Part shown: positions 1-5,483 of the stretch, in pieces | Position numbering within the stretch: position 1 is the first letter of the stretch | Layout of the letters: the number at the start of each line of letters is the position of its first letter | Assembly: GCA_003476445.1 (NCBI GenBank) | Contig: DMUF01000247.1 | Span: 1-7,123 of the forward strand | Length of the DNA stretch: 7,123 bases | DNA from: Gammaproteobacteria bacterium | GTDB lineage: Bacteria; Pseudomonadota; Gammaproteobacteria; Pseudomonadales; Azotimanducaceae | Direction of reading: 5' to 3' | Made by a program: the position numbers and the translations under genes | The notes under the pieces: model-generated | The model's input: the letters and a program-made list of their open reading frames with translations, nothing else | The model's database searches: none | Told to the model about the DNA's origin: nothing

Positions 1-473
1 GTGGTGGTTTCTTCGCTGATACCGTGGATGCGCTCCAGCATGTGCGGATACTTGTTGTGTATCAGCTCGGTCAGGTCGCCGCCGTCGTCGAGCAGCAGGT
101 TGGCATCCCACGGCTTGCCATCTTTCAGGATGGTCTGCTCGATGCACCACCAGTACTCCTCCTCGGTTTCACCCTTCCAGGCGAATACCGGCAGTCCGTT
201 TGCAGCGATAGCAGCGGCGGCGTGGTCCTGGGTCGAGAAGATGTTGCACGAGGACCAGCGCACCTCGGCGCCAAGCGCACAGAGTGTTTCGATCAGCACC
301 GCGGTCTGCACAGTCATGTGGATGCAGCCGATGATGCGCGCACCCGCGAGCGGCTGTGTGGGGGCGTATTTGCGACGGATCGCCATCAGGGCGGGCATTT
401 CGGCCTCCGCCATGCGAATTTCCTTGCGGCCAAACTCTGCGAGGCCGATGTCGGCAACTCGATAATCACTCAT
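1..473 (-). CDS. ahcY: Adenosylhomocysteinase (SAH hydrolase), N-terminal part, cut by the left window edge
   Basis: This enzyme reversibly hydrolyses S-adenosylhomocysteine to adenosine and homocysteine in the cytoplasm. It removes the product inhibitor of methyltransferases and feeds homocysteine back to methionine synthesis. About 157 N-terminal residues are visible, starting MSDYRVADIGLAEFGRKEIR. Family hallmarks are clear: the CIHMTVQTAVLIETL stretch (residues 50-64, substrate-binding His/Thr region), the signature SSCNIFSTQDHAAAA (74-88), LDDGGDLT (128-135), and GISEETT at the cut end, where the family has its catalytic Glu and the start of the NAD-domain link. The full protein is normally about 430-470 residues, so roughly two thirds lie outside the window. 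The ATG is supported by an AAGGAG ribosome site 7 bases upstream. It follows the ArsR-methyltransferase gene by 11 bases and is surely in one operon with it; metF or another methionine-cycle gene often follows in relatives (inference). Confidence 0.97.
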   Translation of the reverse strand, partial: MSDYRVADIGLAEFGRKEIRMAEAEMPALMAIRRKYAPTQPLAGARIIGCIHMTVQTAVLIETLCALGAEVRWSSCNIFSTQDHAAAAIAANGLPVFAWKGETEEEYWWCIEQTILKDGKPWDANLLLDDGGDLTELIHNKYPHMLERIHGISEETT

Positions 474-480
474 GGCATTG

Positions 481-486
481 CTCCTT
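481..486 (-). promoter_or_regulatory. Ribosome binding site of ahcY
   Basis: On the minus strand the bases read AAGGAG, seven bases before the ahcY ATG. They overlap the TAA stop codon of the upstream ArsR-methyltransferase gene. This fixes the ahcY start and suggests translational coupling within the operon. The 11-base gap leaves no room for an SAH riboswitch in front of ahcY. Confidence 0.85.
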
Positions 487-1495
487 ATTGGGTGGTCGGG
501 GCGACCTTACGAAAGGCGTGAATCTGGATCTGGAAACCGTTGCGCTGGGCGAGAAACTGCGATTCTTCGCGGGTGAAGCCGGCAGCCTCTGCCCACTCGG
601 TGAGTTCCTGGGGTTCAAAACCGAGCCATTGGTCGCCGCACGCGTCGTGCACCCAGGTGTGCTCGTGGCGACAGAGCTCGACCACCAGAAAATGACCGTG
701 ATCAACCACCAGACGCCGGGCGTACTGAAAGACGCGCGCGGGGGCAGCCAGGTGGTGAATGACCATGGCGGCGACCACGAGCCGATAGCGGGCGATGCTT
801 GGCAGCGCCATGAAGTCGCGTTGCAGCAGCCGCACATTCGGACAGTTCTGTGCCACCGGAGCGCAGCGCTCGAGCATCGCAGGCTCGTTGTCGATGCCCG
901 TGACGACATCGAACCGATCCGCAAGCGCGCGCAGCAGTTCACCGTCACCCGGTCCAATCTCAAGCGCAGTGCTCTGGTCCGGCACCACGGTTGCGCCGGC
1001 GAGCGCGCGGTCGAGAACCTCGAGTACGCCGGGGACGTACACCGCGGCTTGCGCGACGCGCCCTTGGCGGGCCGCAAAATCCGCCGCGTTCAGAGCGAAG
1101 AATTCCAGGCTGCGCCGAGCCCTTGCTGCATAGACATCCTGAACCCGAGCCTGCTGCTCGGGCGACAGGTGGGTGGCGTCGATTGCGGCGAAAAACGCCT
1201 TGCGTACCGCCGTGGTAGCGGCCGCGCGCCGATAAAAGATGGTGCTGCCCTCGCGCCGTTTTGCGACCAGGCCCGCCTCGAACAGGATGCGCAGATGATG
1301 GCTGAGGGCGGGCTGTGCGATGTCCAGGATCGTGCAGAGCTCGAGCACGCCGTAGGAGTCGTTGCGCAGCGCACGCAAAACCTGCAGCCGCACCCGCTCG
1401 CCGAGCGCGCGCGCCTCGCCCAGCAGGCGCTCAAAGTCGTCTTCCGCTCCGGGATCAGGCGCTTCGCTGACAAGATGTTCGGTAGGTGCGGTCAC
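485..1495 (-). CDS. SahR-like regulator: ArsR-family HTH fused to a class I SAM-dependent methyltransferase-like domain
   Basis: This 336-residue two-domain protein has an N-terminal ArsR/SmtB winged helix (about residues 22-95). The recognition helix is IAQPALSHHLRILFEAGLV (59-77) and the wing is KRREGSTIFYR (79-89). The C-terminal Rossmann methyltransferase domain (about 150-330) shows motif I ALEIGPGDGELL (177-188), the acidic ribose-binding residue in GIDNEP (200-205), RDFMALP (226-232) and VAAMVIHHL (241-249). The ArsR metal motif ELCxCDL is degenerate (ELCTIL, 52-57, one Cys), so it is unlikely to be a metal sensor. The fusion and its place directly upstream of ahcY match the SahR type of regulator, which senses S-adenosylhomocysteine and represses methionine-cycle genes. 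Whether the C-domain catalyses methylation or only binds SAM/SAH cannot be told from sequence. The start is GTG at 1495, since no ATG gives a complete HTH; no strong Shine-Dalgarno is seen. An operator-like palindrome lies about 55 bases upstream, consistent with autoregulation. Confidence 0.9.
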   Translation of the reverse strand: MTAPTEHLVSEAPDPGAEDDFERLLGEARALGERVRLQVLRALRNDSYGVLELCTILDIAQPALSHHLRILFEAGLVAKRREGSTIFYRRAAATTAVRKAFFAAIDATHLSPEQQARVQDVYAARARRSLEFFALNAADFAARQGRVAQAAVYVPGVLEVLDRALAGATVVPDQSTALEIGPGDGELLRALADRFDVVTGIDNEPAMLERCAPVAQNCPNVRLLQRDFMALPSIARYRLVVAAMVIHHLAAPARVFQYARRLVVDHGHFLVVELCRHEHTWVHDACGDQWLGFEPQELTEWAEAAGFTREESQFLAQRNGFQIQIHAFRKVAPTTQ

Positions 1496-1526
1496 GGGCG
1501 GCGGGCAATCGGTTGGGGAAAACCGA

Positions 1527-1554
1527 ATGTTAGCACCGAAGATACATCTATCAA
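1527..1554 (-). promoter_or_regulatory. Putative promoter of the sahR-like/ahcY operon
   Basis: Reading the minus strand, TTGATA (1554-1549) matches the -35 consensus in five of six positions. It is followed after 16 bases by TAACAT (1532-1527), a four-of-six -10 match. Transcription would start near 1520, leaving a short leader of about 25 bases before the GTG. The -35 box is exactly the left arm of the inverted repeat at 1549-1566, so a bound regulator would block RNA polymerase. The prediction rests on motif matching only. Confidence 0.55.
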
Positions 1555-1566
1555 CGTAGTTTGATA
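1549..1566. promoter_or_regulatory. Inverted-repeat operator, probable SahR-like binding site
   Basis: The sequence TATCAACGTAGTTTGATA is a perfect inverted repeat, with 6-base arms TATCAA/TTGATA around a 6-base spacer. It lies between two divergent genes of methionine metabolism. Size and symmetry suit a dimeric ArsR-family winged helix. It stands out as AT-rich in a GC-rich region and overlaps likely promoter elements on both strands. Assigning it to the SahR-like protein encoded next door is inference from position, symmetry and the known habit of ArsR proteins of regulating their own promoter. Confidence 0.72.
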
Positions 1567-1570
1567 TGAT
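1562..1570 (+). promoter_or_regulatory. Putative extended -10 promoter of the aminotransferase gene
   Basis: TGATATGAT is a full extended -10 element (TG-N-TATGAT), which can act with little or no -35 box; the best upstream match is a poor GATACA at 1541-1546. Transcription would begin near 1577, about 45 bases before the ATG at 1623. The right arm of the inverted repeat (1561-1566) overlaps it, so the same regulator could repress this direction too. Confidence 0.5.
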
Positions 1571-1622
1571 TTTGCGAACTGTTTGTCAGTGTGCACCAGC
1601 GCGTCTAAGCCGAGACCATCGC

Positions 1623-2792
1623 ATGAGCCTGCCGTCCTCAGGGGTTCTCATCCCCGCAAGCAAACTCCCCGACGTGAAGACAACGATCTTCACGCGCATG
1701 AGTGAGCTTGCCCGCCAGACCGGGGCCCTGAACCTCTCCCAGGGATTTCCGGATTTCGACGGTCCGCGCTATCTGCTCGAGCGGGTGCAGTTTCACCTCA
1801 CCCATGGACAGAACCAGTACGCGCCCATGGCGGGTGTGATGCCCCTGCGCGAGGCAATTGCGGAGAAGGTGGCGGACCTGTACGGCTGCCACACCGACCC
1901 GCTCGAGACGGTGACGGTGACCGCGGGCGCGACGGAAGCGCTGTTCTGCGCTATTGCCGCCGTAGTCCGACCCGATGATGAGGTGATCCTTTTCGATCCC
2001 GCTTATGACAGCTACGACCCTGTGGTCAGGCTGCAGGGCGGGCGCACGGTCCGCATCCCGCTAACGCCGCCGCACTACACCGTCGACTGGAATCGCGTCG
2101 CCGACGCGCTGTCGCCGCGCACGCGTCTCATTATCGTGAACACGCCGCACAACCCCACGGGAAGCGTGTGGTCCGCGGCGGATTTCGCTGCGCTTCGGGA
2201 TCTGGTGCGCGATCGGGAAATCTATCTGCTCGGTGACGAAGTCTATGAGCACATCGTGTTCGACGGGCATGCGCACCATAGTCTGTGCGCAGATCCGGAG
2301 CTCTTTGGCCGCAGCTTTGTCGTCTCTTCGTTTGGCAAGACCTACCATGTGACCGGCTGGAAGATCGGCTATTGTGTGGCGCCTGCGGCGCTCACCACCG
2401 AATTCAGGCGCGTGCATCAGTTTGTGAATTTCGCGGCGAACACGCCGGTCCAGCTCGGGCTAGCTGATTTTCTGCGTGCGCACCCCGAACATCATCGCGC
2501 TCTCGGAGCCTTTTATCAGCGCAAGCGCGACACACTTTGTGCTGCTCTTGCGGGTTCACGTCTCGGCGTGGAGCCGAGCGCGGGAACATACTTCCAGCTG
2601 ATCGACTATGCCGCGGTCGGAGACCTGCACGATGTCGAATTCGCGGAGTGGCTGACGCGCTCTGCGGGTCTCGCCACCATTCCAGTTTCGGTCTTCCATG
2701 CGGTGGACCCGGGTCGTCGTGTGCTGCGCCTGTGTTTTGCCAAGGACGACACTACGCTCGCGCGCGCCGCCGAAATTCTTTGCGCTCTGTAG
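1623..2792 (+). CDS. ybdL: Methionine aminotransferase, YbdL family (PLP-dependent fold-type I)
   Basis: This 389-residue class I/II aminotransferase closely resembles E. coli YbdL, which transaminates methionine and aromatic amino acids with 2-oxo acids. In the reverse direction it would convert 4-methylthio-2-oxobutyrate to methionine (methionine salvage). Visible marks are NLSQGFPDFDGPRYL (37-51), NQYAPMAGVMPLREAIA (64-80), TAGATEAL (100-107), NTPHNPTG (173-180), GDEVYEH (204-210) with the PLP-pyridine Asp205 and Tyr208, the Schiff-base lysine in SSFGKTYHVTGWKIGY (Lys239), and the carboxylate-binding Arg369 in LRLCFAK. Length matches E. coli YbdL (about 386). I chose ATG 1623 because the family begins a few residues before IPASKLP; an in-frame ATG at 1566 would add 19 unconserved residues and lies inside the likely promoter. 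The ribosome site is weak (GAG at 1612-1614). It is divergent from the SahR-like/ahcY operon and shares its operator region, which supports a role in methionine metabolism. A kynurenine/glutamine transaminase-type specificity is the main alternative. Confidence 0.93.
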   Translation: MSLPSSGVLIPASKLPDVKTTIFTRMSELARQTGALNLSQGFPDFDGPRYLLERVQFHLTHGQNQYAPMAGVMPLREAIAEKVADLYGCHTDPLETVTVTAGATEALFCAIAAVVRPDDEVILFDPAYDSYDPVVRLQGGRTVRIPLTPPHYTVDWNRVADALSPRTRLIIVNTPHNPTGSVWSAADFAALRDLVRDREIYLLGDEVYEHIVFDGHAHHSLCADPELFGRSFVVSSFGKTYHVTGWKIGYCVAPAALTTEFRRVHQFVNFAANTPVQLGLADFLRAHPEHHRALGAFYQRKRDTLCAALAGSRLGVEPSAGTYFQLIDYAAVGDLHDVEFAEWLTRSAGLATIPVSVFHAVDPGRRVLRLCFAKDDTTLARAAEILCAL

Positions 2793-2841
2793 AGAACCTT
2801 TCGCGCATTTTCCTGGAAACCTTCGCTTCACCGCGCTGTCC

Positions 2842-2847
2842 TATACT
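2842..2847 (+). promoter_or_regulatory. Candidate -10 box upstream of the cytochrome gene
   Basis: TATACT in the 119-base gap after the aminotransferase is a five-of-six -10 match, but no good -35 box lies 16-18 bases upstream. It would give a leader of about 60 bases containing a small GCTGC-ATCGG-GCAGC hairpin (2856-2870). No rho-independent terminator with a T-run is visible after the aminotransferase stop, so read-through is also possible. Confidence 0.3.
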
Positions 2848-2899
2848 CGCCGGCGGCTGCATCGGGCAGCGGGTGCGGCACGACTGAAGACAGCTCTGC

Positions 2900-2904
2900 G
2901 GAGG
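2900..2904 (+). promoter_or_regulatory. Ribosome binding site that decides the cytochrome start
   Basis: GGAGG ends one base before ATG 2906, too close for normal initiation, but seven bases before the in-frame GTG at 2912. GTG 2912 (or GTG 2909) is therefore the better start. The next in-frame ATG (2954) has no Shine-Dalgarno sequence. Confidence 0.6.
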
Positions 2905-2911
2905 AATGGTG

Positions 2912-3349
2912 GTGAAGGCATTTGCGAGATCTGGATACGCTCAACCAGCCGTCATGGGCACGCGCTTGGAACGCCTCTCGTCGTTCCTCTCGAAGACCCT
3001 GCGCGCCTGGGCGCAGCGCTGGCGCGGACTGGGAGCGGCCGTGCTCCTCGTCGCCGTGGCGGGGTGCGGATCTTCGACCGAGGAGTCGGCCAGCAACGCG
3101 GCGGCGCACCCGGGCGAGACGACCTATACACGCTACTGCTTCTCCTGCCATGCTGCGGGCATCGCAGGTGCGCCCAGGGCGGGCGATGCGGAGCAGTGGG
3201 CGCCGCGTCTTGCCAAGGGGCCAGAGGCGCTCCTCGCGAGCACGATCGCCGGTATTGCGCCCGGCATGCCGGCACGTGGTTTGTGTAATCAATGCTCGGA
3301 TGAAGAGCTTACCAATGCCATCGATTACATGACCAAGCCGCGTGAGTGA
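2912..3349 (+). CDS. Cytochrome c5-like monohaem c-type lipoprotein
   Basis: This small exported class I cytochrome c is about 145 residues from GTG 2912. It has a long basic N-terminus, a hydrophobic stretch GLGAAVLLVAVAGC ending in a lipobox (VAGC, lipid-carrying Cys52), then a short polar linker. The haem motif CFSCH (76-80) is followed by GIAGAPRAGDAEQWAPRLAKG, typical of cytochrome c5. The axial Met is in PGMPARG (Met119), and a Cys pair GLCNQC (125, 128) followed by SDEELTNAIDYM matches the c5 disulfide loop. It should be anchored in the periplasm and carry electrons, probably from the bc1 region to a terminal oxidase or peroxidase; the partner is not shown here. The residue after the lipid Cys is Gly, not Asp, which favours outer-membrane sorting if enterobacterial rules apply. 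The n-region of the signal is unusually long (about 38 residues), so the true start could be ATG 2954. A small gene follows 38 bases downstream, probably in the same transcript. Confidence 0.85.
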   Translation: MKAFARSGYAQPAVMGTRLERLSSFLSKTLRAWAQRWRGLGAAVLLVAVAGCGSSTEESASNAAAHPGETTYTRYCFSCHAAGIAGAPRAGDAEQWAPRLAKGPEALLASTIAGIAPGMPARGLCNQCSDEELTNAIDYMTKPRE

Positions 3350-3373
3350 GTCATCCGGGCGATCCTGAACGAC

Positions 3374-3379
3374 GGAGGG
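3374..3379 (+). promoter_or_regulatory. Ribosome binding site of the LRAT-like gene
   Basis: GGAGGG lies eight bases before ATG 3388 and selects that codon over the earlier in-frame GTG at 3346, which overlaps the cytochrome stop codon and has no such signal. Confidence 0.75.
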
Positions 3380-3387
3380 TACACGGC

Positions 3388-3849
3388 ATGATCTTCAGAA
3401 CTGGAGACGTGATCGCGCGACGCAAAGGCGTCGTGCTGCATATTGGCGTGGTCCTTGCGCCCGGTGAGGTGCTGCACAACACCCCGGAACGCGGTGAGCA
3501 CGTGTCGTCGCTCGACGAGTTTGCCGCAGGCAGGCGGGTTCGTCTGGTACGGCCGGCCTGCGGGCAAAGTCACGCGCGGGCTTCTTCTGCGCGTCCGCGT
3601 GCGGGGCGCAGCTACAACCTCTTCACCCACAACTGTGAGCATACGGCCAGCCGGGTCGTGCAGGGTCGGGCCCAAAGCCCGCAGCTGCGCAGCTGGGCGG
3701 TGGGCATCGGGATGGCGGCGATCACGTTTGCGCTTACCCGTCACGCGGGTGCTTCCAGCGCCGCGTTTGCCCTCGGGCGGCGGCTCATGGAAGCGTTCGA
3801 TCAGAGCGCTATGAGCAAGACGGCCAATGACCCGGCAGCTGTGCGCTGA
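3388..3849 (+). CDS. LRAT/NlpC-P60-like protein with NCEH motif, function unknown
   Basis: This 153-residue protein has the layout of the lecithin:retinol acyltransferase (LRAT) branch of the NlpC/P60 papain-like fold. It begins MIFRTGDVIAR, a strand typical of the family, then VVLHIGVVLAPGEVLHNTPERG with a candidate catalytic His18, then the NLFTHNCEHTASRV block (77-90), whose Asn82-Cys83-Glu84-His85 matches the catalytic NCEH signature. In this order-permuted fold His precedes Cys. A moderately hydrophobic Ala/Gly-rich segment (about 103-130) follows and could contact the membrane, as C-terminal helices do in LRAT relatives. There is no signal peptide, so it is probably cytoplasmic or at the inner membrane face. 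Family chemistry is acyl transfer or (thio)ester/amide hydrolysis through an acyl-cysteine; the substrate here is unknown. It sits 38 bases after a cytochrome c5 gene with a strong ribosome site, and its last 41 bases overlap the end of the opposite-strand rluA-family gene. Confidence 0.75.
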   Translation: MIFRTGDVIARRKGVVLHIGVVLAPGEVLHNTPERGEHVSSLDEFAAGRRVRLVRPACGQSHARASSARPRAGRSYNLFTHNCEHTASRVVQGRAQSPQLRSWAVGIGMAAITFALTRHAGASSAAFALGRRLMEAFDQSAMSKTANDPAAVR

Positions 3850-4528
3850 AGGATCCGAAGCGCGGCACGACGAGCCGGTGGCAGTGGAGCTCCAGTCGCG
3901 AGGCTGACTGCAACGGAGAACCCGGCTGACCGTACAGCATGTCGCCGAGGATCGGGTGACCGATCCAGGACAGGTGTACGCGCAGCTGGTGTGTGCGTCC
4001 GCTGATCGGTTCGAGCAGCACGAGTGATGTCCGTTCATCGGGCGTAGTCGCAAGTGTGCGCAGCCGGGTGCGGCTCTCGTGACCGCTGCCATCGTACTGT
4101 GACAGATGCCAGCCTGCCGCCAGGCGCAGAATGTCGGCGCGCTGTCCCGCCACACGAAAGCGCGACTTGCGACCCGGGCGCAGAGGCAGGTCGATCAGCA
4201 GGCTGCGACCGGGGGGCGAGGGCAGACCGACCACCCGGGCCAGGTAGAACTTACGCACCTGGCGCGCGTTGAAAGCCCGCGTCAGTGTCGCCTGTGTGGC
4301 TGGGTTCAACGCCACGACCATAACCCCGCTCGTCCCTTTGTCCAGGCGATGCACCAGATAGGGTTTGCACCCGAGCAGGTCCGGCAGCGCATCCCAGAGA
4401 TTTGGCGCTCCCGAGCGGTCCGCAAGCGTTGCAAGTCCCGATGGCTTGTCAAGAACGACAATATCCGCGTCACGATGTATCAGTCGCGGTATTTCGGGCT
4501 CTTGCTGGACTGACCGCGTTGCGCTCAT
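3809..4528 (-). CDS. RluA-family RNA pseudouridine synthase
   Basis: This 239-residue enzyme isomerises specific uridines to pseudouridine in rRNA or tRNA. It shows DADIVVLDKPSGLAT (20-34), the catalytic motif HRLDKGTSGVMVVAL (60-74) with nucleophile Asp63, KFYLARV (93-99), and the conserved C-terminal core LLEPISGRTHQLRVHLSWIGHPILGD (171-196). Length fits the compact single-domain RluA group; no S4 RNA-binding domain is present, so it resembles RluA more than RluC/RluD. The exact target site (23S, 16S or tRNA) cannot be assigned. ATG 4528 was chosen because the conserved region begins soon after; it has a modest GAGAA signal just upstream. An in-frame ATG at 4591 would add 21 unconserved residues and overlap the oxyR start. 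The gene is divergent from oxyR (61-base gap) and convergent with the LRAT-like gene, overlapping it by 41 bases. Confidence 0.9.
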   Translation of the reverse strand: MSATRSVQQEPEIPRLIHRDADIVVLDKPSGLATLADRSGAPNLWDALPDLLGCKPYLVHRLDKGTSGVMVVALNPATQATLTRAFNARQVRKFYLARVVGLPSPPGRSLLIDLPLRPGRKSRFRVAGQRADILRLAAGWHLSQYDGSGHESRTRLRTLATTPDERTSLVLLEPISGRTHQLRVHLSWIGHPILGDMLYGQPGSPLQSASRLELHCHRLVVPRFGSFSAQLPGHWPSCS

Positions 4529-4564
4529 TTCTCGTTCATCCGCCGTTGCTGCAGTAACATCATC

Positions 4565-4574
4565 GCACCGGTGC
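4565..4574. repeat. Ten-base perfect palindrome upstream of oxyR
   Basis: GCACCGGTGC is a perfect palindrome 15 bases before the oxyR ATG, in the 61-base divergent region shared with the rluA-family gene. It does not resemble the spaced ATAG/CTAT OxyR site. It could be an operator or a leader hairpin, but a palindrome of this length can arise by chance in GC-rich DNA. Confidence 0.25.
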
Positions 4575-4589
4575 CTGGATGCGCGCTGC

Positions 4590-5483
4590 ATGAACCTTCG
4601 CGATTTACGCTATCTCGTTGCGGTGGCCGAGCACCGGCATTTCGGCCGTGCGGCGGAAGCGTGTTTCGTCAGCCAGCCAACGCTCTCGACCCAGGTGCGC
4701 AAACTCGAGGACGAGCTCGGCGTTGTCCTGATCGAACGCAACAGCCGGCAGGTCATGCTGACCCCAGTGGGCGAGCGCGTGGTGGATCAGGCGCAGCGCG
4801 TGCTGCGCGAAGTGCATCAGCTCGTCGATATCGCGCAATCGTTCAAAGACCCGTACGGAGGCGAGTTTCGTCTCGGCATCATCCCGACAGTTGCACCTTA
4901 TCTGCTGCCGCGGATTCTCGGGCCCGTGCAACGACGGTTTCCAAGCCTTCGCGTGCAGCTGACCGAAGCGCAGACTCACGTCATTGTCCGCATGTTGCGC
5001 GATGGTGAGCTTGATGCGGTCGTACTCGCGCTGCCGCTCGACGAGGAGCACATCGAACAAATGCCGATCTACACCGAGCCGTTCTTTCTGGCGGTGTCGA
5101 AGCTGCATCCGAAAGCGGGCGCGGCATCGGTGCGGCTCGAAGAGCTCGAGAATGAGGCGGTCCTGCTGCTGGAAGATGGTCATTGCCTGCGTGACCAGGC
5201 CCTTGCGATTTGCAAAACCGCGCATGCGACGGAAAATCTCAATGTGCGAGCGACAAGCCTCGAGACGTTGCGGCAGATGGTGGCAGCGAACGCAGGTGTT
5301 ACGCTCATGCCTGCACTCGCGGTGACCGCGGATGCGGGCCCCGTGCGCTATCTGCCGTTCTCGGATCCGGATCCTCACCGCGAGATCGGTTTGTGCTGGC
5401 GCACGAGTTCCACCCGCGACGCGCTGCTGCGTGAACTCGGCGAGCTGCTCGCGTTGACGCTGCGTGGCGTGTTCGTCCGCTAG
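4590..5483 (+). CDS. oxyR: Hydrogen peroxide-sensing LysR-type regulator OxyR
   Basis: This 297-residue LysR-family transcription factor senses peroxide through an intramolecular disulfide and controls catalase, peroxiredoxin and related genes. The N-terminal winged helix MNLRDLRYLVAVAEHRHFGRAAEACFVSQPTLSTQVRKLEDELGVVLIER spans residues 1-50 and is very close to E. coli OxyR. The effector domain keeps RLGIIPTVAPYLLPRIL (94-110), TEAQTH (125-130) and LLLEDGHCLRDQALAICKT, in which the redox pair falls at Cys199 and Cys208, the same numbers as in E. coli. RATSLETLRQMVAANAGVTLMPALAV (220-245) follows. The C-terminus is slightly shorter than in E. coli (297 against about 305 residues). The ATG at 4590 matches the family start exactly, though the ribosome site is weak. 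It is divergent from the rluA-family gene, and its stop codon abuts the stop of the convergent DUF3501 gene without a single spacer base. Confidence 0.96.
   Translation: MNLRDLRYLVAVAEHRHFGRAAEACFVSQPTLSTQVRKLEDELGVVLIERNSRQVMLTPVGERVVDQAQRVLREVHQLVDIAQSFKDPYGGEFRLGIIPTVAPYLLPRILGPVQRRFPSLRVQLTEAQTHVIVRMLRDGELDAVVLALPLDEEHIEQMPIYTEPFFLAVSKLHPKAGAASVRLEELENEAVLLLEDGHCLRDQALAICKTAHATENLNVRATSLETLRQMVAANAGVTLMPALAVTADAGPVRYLPFSDPDPHREIGLCWRTSSTRDALLRELGELLALTLRGVFVR

Noticed and set aside
52..57. Metal-sensing ArsR repressor interpretation of the 485-1495 product (residues 52-57)
   Set aside because: The metal motif keeps only one cysteine, there are no arsenic or metal resistance genes nearby, and the neighbour is ahcY.
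474..484. Possible SAH riboswitch in front of ahcY
   Set aside because: The gap between the upstream stop and the ahcY start is only 11 bases and is fully explained by a ribosome binding site; control appears to be by the protein regulator instead.
356..1564. Long plus-strand open frame of about 400 codons
   Set aside because: It lies antisense to the SahR-like gene, whose minus-strand frame shows recognisable HTH and methyltransferase motifs. The plus-strand translation is Arg/Ala-rich with no recognisable domain, as expected for a GC-rich shadow frame.
2856..2870. GCTGC-ATCGG-GCAGC hairpin as a terminator after the aminotransferase
   Set aside because: The stem is only five base pairs, there is no following T-run, and it lies downstream of a candidate promoter, so it is at most a leader hairpin.
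3325..4155. Minus-strand open frame of 276 codons across the LRAT-like and rluA-family genes
   Set aside because: It spans two genes with clear family motifs in other frames, and its own translation has no recognisable motif.
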